Shown here: piece by piece, positions 59,331 to 64,000 of the stretch
How the letters are laid out: each line of letters begins with the position of its first letter
Position numbering within the stretch: the first letter of the stretch is position 1
Assembly: GCF_000002995.4 (NCBI RefSeq)
Contig: NW_025062479.1
Span: 21,386,721-21,450,720 of the forward strand
Length of the DNA: 64,000 bases
Reading direction: 5' to 3'
From: Brugia malayi
Taxonomy: Eukaryota > Nematoda > Chromadorea > Rhabditida > Onchocercidae
Made by a program: the position numbers and the translations under genes
Notes under the pieces: model-generated
What the model was told of the DNA's origin: nothing
Database searches by the model: none
The model's input: only the letters and a program-made list of their open reading frames with translations

Positions 59331-59834
59331 TTATAAATAGCCTTTAAATTCTTTGTATTTTTGATAGTGTATAAATTAGCGATTGCATTTGCTGAAGTAA
59401 AATTTTGATGAGCTTTCCGGATGGATCTCTTTGTTGTAGAGTGAATGGTTAGAGAAAGTGAAGTTAGCTTAGTTTACTATTTATTGAAATGAAAATGTAG
59501 ATGGAATATGATTTGAGATGGAAGAGTTTGAATCTCTCGAGCAAAGAGATGTTTTGTTGTAAAAGTTAAGAACAACAATGAAGTTAAGCTTAACATTACT
59601 CTTCCACATAGTATCGACAGAGTGACAAGCAAACAGACAGATAAACACAATCTTTTAAGAATTTCAAAAAAAAAAAAAAGAAAATTATTTATGCTTCTGT
59701 AGCTCTCTCCGCTCTTACAACACTCTCTTGCTTCGTTTGCTCCCTTCAATTCTTGGAATTGCAACTAGCCATCGTAAAGAACACCAGCATTTGTTGCTAA
59801 GATAATCAGTCACACATTTCACTTATAGTTCGAC

Positions 59835-59910
59835 ATACACTCACACACACACACACACACACATACATACATACATCCATACACACACACATACATACAT
59901 ACATACACAG
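59835..59910. repeat. (CA)n and (CATA)n compound microsatellite
   Basis: CA dinucleotides followed by two blocks of ACAT tetranucleotides. Confidence 0.92.
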
Positions 59911-60319
59911 AAACATATACGCAAAGAAAGAAGAGAGAATTTAAATTTAGACAAAGGTACACATTAATTCAAACATTTCTAATACTTAGTCTGCGAAACA
60001 AAAATAAAGATTTCTGCTAAGAAATTCAAAAAAAAAATTTCTTGATTTTTGATAATATTCTCATAGTAACGATTTCTACTGTTTTTAAAAAATATATAAA
60101 TTTCAAAACTCGAAATGCTTTCGTGCAAATAATCCCTGATGTAGTGTTCAAATGAAAATAGTAGACTTCTCTGTCTAATTTACTCTAGAAGTTAAACTGG
60201 ATGGACACTTTGAAATCAGATTGCATTATTTTATAAAATGTTTCACTGATAGCATCGTCCATTTCCCAGTGTGTTACAGACATAAACAACGCACAACACT
60301 TTCAATCATCGGAAGTCAA

Positions 60320-60332
60320 TTTCACGTGACGT
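60320..60332. promoter_or_regulatory. E-box/CRE-like site TTTCACGTGACGT
   Basis: The same 13 bases occur in the likely BET promoter at 10528-10540. CACGTG is a bHLH-type E-box and TGACGT a CRE half site. A regulatory function here is inference only. Confidence 0.3.
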
Positions 60333-62639
60333 ACGATAATATCCACTCACTTGATAACTTCACGCGCATGTTTTCGACGGACGCTTTTTAAAGGTAACGT
60401 CCGAATAGGCCTGTTTTTACTGGACTACTTTAATTCTGGATTGCAGAAGGAAAGCAGATGTCTACAAAGCGTATGGACAAAGTGACGGTGGATTCCACGT
60501 GATTGTGATGTCAAACTTTGCGTATACTCTCAGCAATGTCATTGGGAAGCTTTGGCCACTGATTTTTGGCTCATTTATGTGTGTAGCAGAATAACGAAGA
60601 AGGCTACGTTCACGTTTCACCTTTTCGGTCATTATATAACTCAAACCTTCACCACCAAAGTTCTAACTTTGCCCACACGCTCTATGGACACTTTTATTCC
60701 CTTCTCTTACTTCATCCATCAAATCAAAGTAGTGGAAACAGGCCACTGAATATAGGCTGCCCAAAGATTATCTTTAAAAGGCTTCTTAGCATCCGTCTAA
60801 AATAACGCACTTTTGAAACTATAAAATGAGTAGATACCATGTAACACAGATACCACAGCCCTAAACTTTAAATGTCTTCAGTGATTTGAAACATTAGCTT
60901 GCATAATTTCAGTGAGCAGTGTGAAGTGTAAAGACTCCTTGGTACCTCACTCATATAAACACAACATGTGAAAACTTTTATGACATTCATGTAACTAACG
61001 ACAACGACAAATATAAGCTATATAATAAGCAAATTGAAAAGATATTAATTGAATGATTCCTTAAGCAGAATCAATTGCCATAGCTACAGAAGAAAGAATC
61101 TTCACATAATTGCAAAATTTGCGGAAATATACCATAAAAACACACACAGAAAAAAAAAAAAACATTTTGAGCAAATCGGTTTACAGTGAAGAAATATAGG
61201 ATAGTGCGCATAATGCTTCCACCAGATATAAATTGATAACATAAATTAAACTCTTCTTTGCTGAAACCCATTGCCCTTGCTATTCGCTCAGAACTTAATA
61301 TATGCATAAGGTGAACAACAAATTTCCAATCGGCTAAAAAAAGTTGAACTAAAGCACAGAAACCAGCGATCACCTAAAAAGCACTGGTTTCTATCAAAGA
61401 TCTCGCTAGAATATTCTGCGCTTTCCTAAAAAATAATATTTTCAATCTTATTTTACGATTTGCTTGAAAGGAAAAGGGCAAAAGACAAGCCGAGATGTAC
61501 GAACTCAGCTGATGAGCATGACAAAAACCTGCACAAAAATGCATAGCAAGACGGATATATATGGAATAAAAAAAGAACAAAGTACAACAAAGTACACCAA
61601 ATAAATCACCGCCATTTGATTTTATCTAATTTACATATTCAAGAACACATTCTCTCTCTTTTCAAATTTCCATCAGTTCTCAATACAAACGAAAAAGTAG
61701 ATTAGTGCAAACAAAACTAAGCCCTCAGTTCAACTAACACCATTGTCTGCTTGTAAAAACTTGGCGTACTTCTTGAAATAAAAACATTATACTTAATAAC
61801 ACTCCCTTCCTGAAAATATTTACTAAAAGCAAACCACCGTCACCTATGACCATTAAAATGAAAAAGGAGGATATTGGACACGGCAACTAAAACATTAATT
61901 TGAATGAACTACAAGAAAACTCAAATGAATGTAATAATTGAAAACAAAAGTAATGCGACATGATTCTATGCAATATGGTGCAATATATAAAATCCATTCT
62001 TTACAATAAATTCAACATTTCAGTTCACTTACTATCCACAGTGTTTGCGTCTTAATGGAACAAATTTATACTGAAACAATTCCACAAAAATCTGCGAATG
62101 TCATCAGATTCATGCAAATAAAATAAACGTAAGGGTTAACTGTTAAAACTGTTAATATTTTTAGAACCATGTCTTTTAATATTTCGAGACCAAATTTTGT
62201 GAACTGCTAGAGAAAAAATGAAAGAGACCTATTAGAATAAAATCCCCACATGATACAACTCTACCTAACAAATTGCAAGTCTGACAGCTAACGCAGGTTA
62301 TGGTACCAGTAACTTTCCTATAACAGGTTAAGTAGGCCTTACCTCACTTTCATCTCACAATACCGCAGAAGTGATTTAGTCTATCGATAGTAGTGCATAT
62401 ACGTAAAGTAAAATTAAACTATATCAGATACATAAAATTTTTATATATCTAATACAAAACTCCTTTCTTAAAAGCATAGGCCACCGAAAAAACACTAAAT
62501 AACTTTTTGATGTAACTACAATGGCTTACTGCTTAAGCAATAAATATTATAAACATTTGATTAGTAAACAAATTTAATTCAAACACTAAATTTGGAACCA
62601 GTTATTTATTTACAACTGTTTATGGCACTCGAAAATATG

Positions 62640-64000
62640 CTACATCTGGAAATCACCGAAATTGCTGTTATTTGTCGGGTCGTTCCAAGAAGCTGGAGCA
62701 TCGGGACTACCCATATGAACACTTTCCATCGGCTGATCGGTAGTATTGATACTCGGTGGTCCAGGACAGCAGTAAGCATTTAACGAGGTCCCACCGTGCT
62801 CTCCTCGAGCTGAAATTAAGAAAACAATGCTGGAGCAAAGGAATGTCACAAGTTATAGAAGAGATAATTGTTGTATTTTAAAAGAATGATTAATATGAAA
62901 ACGTGTGTACATGTTAATAGTATGTATTTCAGCAAGACTGATTTCTAAAATTTTAAACAGGCTACAAAACAAACATCTGTTTTTAGAAATTATTTCATAA
63001 AACAGACCAGAGGGATATGTCGATCGCAAGTGATGTCTTTGTTGAGGTAAGTCGAACTGTTGTGTGAACATTGTTGCGAATGGGTCGTCACTTATTGAGA
63101 GTCCAGAAAGATCCTAAGGAATAAATGGGTATTCAGCTGATAAATGTATATTTTAATTTAAAGACTGACTTCACTTTGCAAAGGCTTATATTTCAAAATG
63201 AAAATGTGCAGTTAAGTCAAAAACTTTCAAAACAATACAAAAAGTCAGGGAACGTATTTTCATTGCAATTTAGTCAAAAATTTCATGAAAGAAACCTCAG
63301 GCCACACTTCTCCTGAAGAATATTCCATGTTATTGGACGTGTTACCGGTGTTCTGTGATGGACCTTCACGACCATACATAACAGGAGCTGCTTGATTATC
63401 AGAAGGTGCTTGCTGTTGAGGAGGTGACGAAGTCTAAAACAAAATCAGAAAGATCATATTTTTTGCAAATGGCAGAATCTTCTTCAATGGTTAATCGCTT
63501 TCGAAACATGCCCAGAAGAATAAACAGTCAAACCTGGATTCGGTTTAAGAAATTGGAATCAAACGATAATCCTTATTGAAAAAAACAAAAAGACTAAATA
63601 AAAATAATTTTGCGAAAAAAAAAACCGCATCTGAATAAGCGTAAAACTGAAATCTCTCACTACTTTTATTTGAAAATTTGAATTATTGCACAAAATATAC
63701 CTGAGACTGTACGTGAATGCCAGCACCCTCCAAGTTAGAATATGAAGTTAAAGATGCAGGTGTTGATAATGGAGTTTGTTGAGGTGGCAAAGAAGGATAA
63801 TGAAGTGCTACTGATGCGGATGGTGATACAGTATTGTAAGAATTATTGACTCCATAGTTTTGTTGAGGATATTGAATTTGTTGAGAATACCCATTGTACG
63901 GTACATTTGGCTGCCCACCAGGCTGTGCCGAATGTAAAACCAAACGATGAGATGAAGATGGCAAAGAGAAATTCTGATAAAGAACTGATGGATCCCCACC
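62640..64000 (-). CDS. C-terminal part of a Gln/Pro/Ser-rich protein, possibly a transcription factor
   Basis: Four exons: 63701-64000 (cut by the window edge), 63296-63433, 63008-63113 and 62640-62809, giving 237 residues in frame to a TAG. The sequence is low in charge and rich in Gln, Pro, Ser and Asn (GYSQQIQYPQQNYG, LPPQQTPLSTPASL, SSPPQQQAP), as in activation domains. Local blocks stand out: DPSVLYQNFSLPSSSHRLVL, SSGEVWPEDLSGLSISDDPF and ASWNDPTNNSNFGDFQM. All introns have good GT/AG sites in matching phase, so coding is well supported. I do not recognise the family. The VWP motif near the end faintly recalls the ARNT (bHLH-PAS) tail, but that is a guess. The DNA-binding or other folded domains would lie beyond 64000. 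Confidence 0.75.

Noticed and set aside
61071..61373. 100-codon minus-strand open frame
   Set aside because: No splice sites in phase, no recognisable motif, and it ends in a Phe-rich low-complexity stretch caused by an A run on the plus strand.

Overview
The window is nuclear DNA of a nematode, most likely a filarial or other spirurid parasite. It is A/T-rich, its genes are cut into many short exons, most introns end in TTTCAG-like acceptors, and homopolymer runs of 20-30 T or A are common. Every recognisable protein is a metazoan family with nematode-style splicing. An element matching the nematode SL1 spliced leader sits at 51.8 kb. The genus cannot be fixed by eye.

Left part (1-23 kb): three regulators of gene expression. 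A 5'-truncated INTS6 (Integrator subunit 6, + strand, 2-5025) converges on RUVBL2/Reptin (- strand, 6241-8906). RUVBL2 is divergent from a 20-exon BET bromodomain gene (+, 11061-22233) that has two bromodomains, a NET domain and a BRD4-like C-terminal tail. A comparatively G/C-rich block at 10.16-10.79 kb is the likely BET promoter and 5' leader.

Middle (25-35.5 kb): an endosomal-type Na+/H+ exchanger (SLC9A6/7/9 class, +, 25072-32867) converges on the mitochondrial ATPase inhibitor IF1 (-, 34107-35531). From 35.5 to 40.7 kb the DNA is very A/T-rich and gene-poor; one possible terminal exon is seen near 37.3 kb.

40.7-47 kb: a head-to-head pair of small zona pellucida (ZP) domain genes. The - strand gene (40673-42082) encodes a secreted protein that appears to have only a ZP-C half. 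The + strand gene (44437-47007, 5' end unresolved) encodes a ZP-N module, a diverged ZP-C-like part and a C-terminal membrane segment.

47.9-56.6 kb: two tandem actin genes on the - strand, each six exons and 376 residues. They are almost identical from stop codon to start codon, introns included, except for a diverged patch at intron 4 and its flanking exon ends. This is the pattern expected of gene conversion between older duplicates. The SL1-like element lies between them.

56.6-64 kb: spacer with large microsatellites, then the last four exons of a Gln/Pro/Ser-rich protein (-, 62640-64000) that resembles the C-terminal activation region of a transcription factor and runs off the right edge.

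Exon boundaries were placed by hand from reading frame, GT/AG sites and family similarity. All summed coding lengths are multiples of three, except the ZP-N gene, which lacks its first exon.
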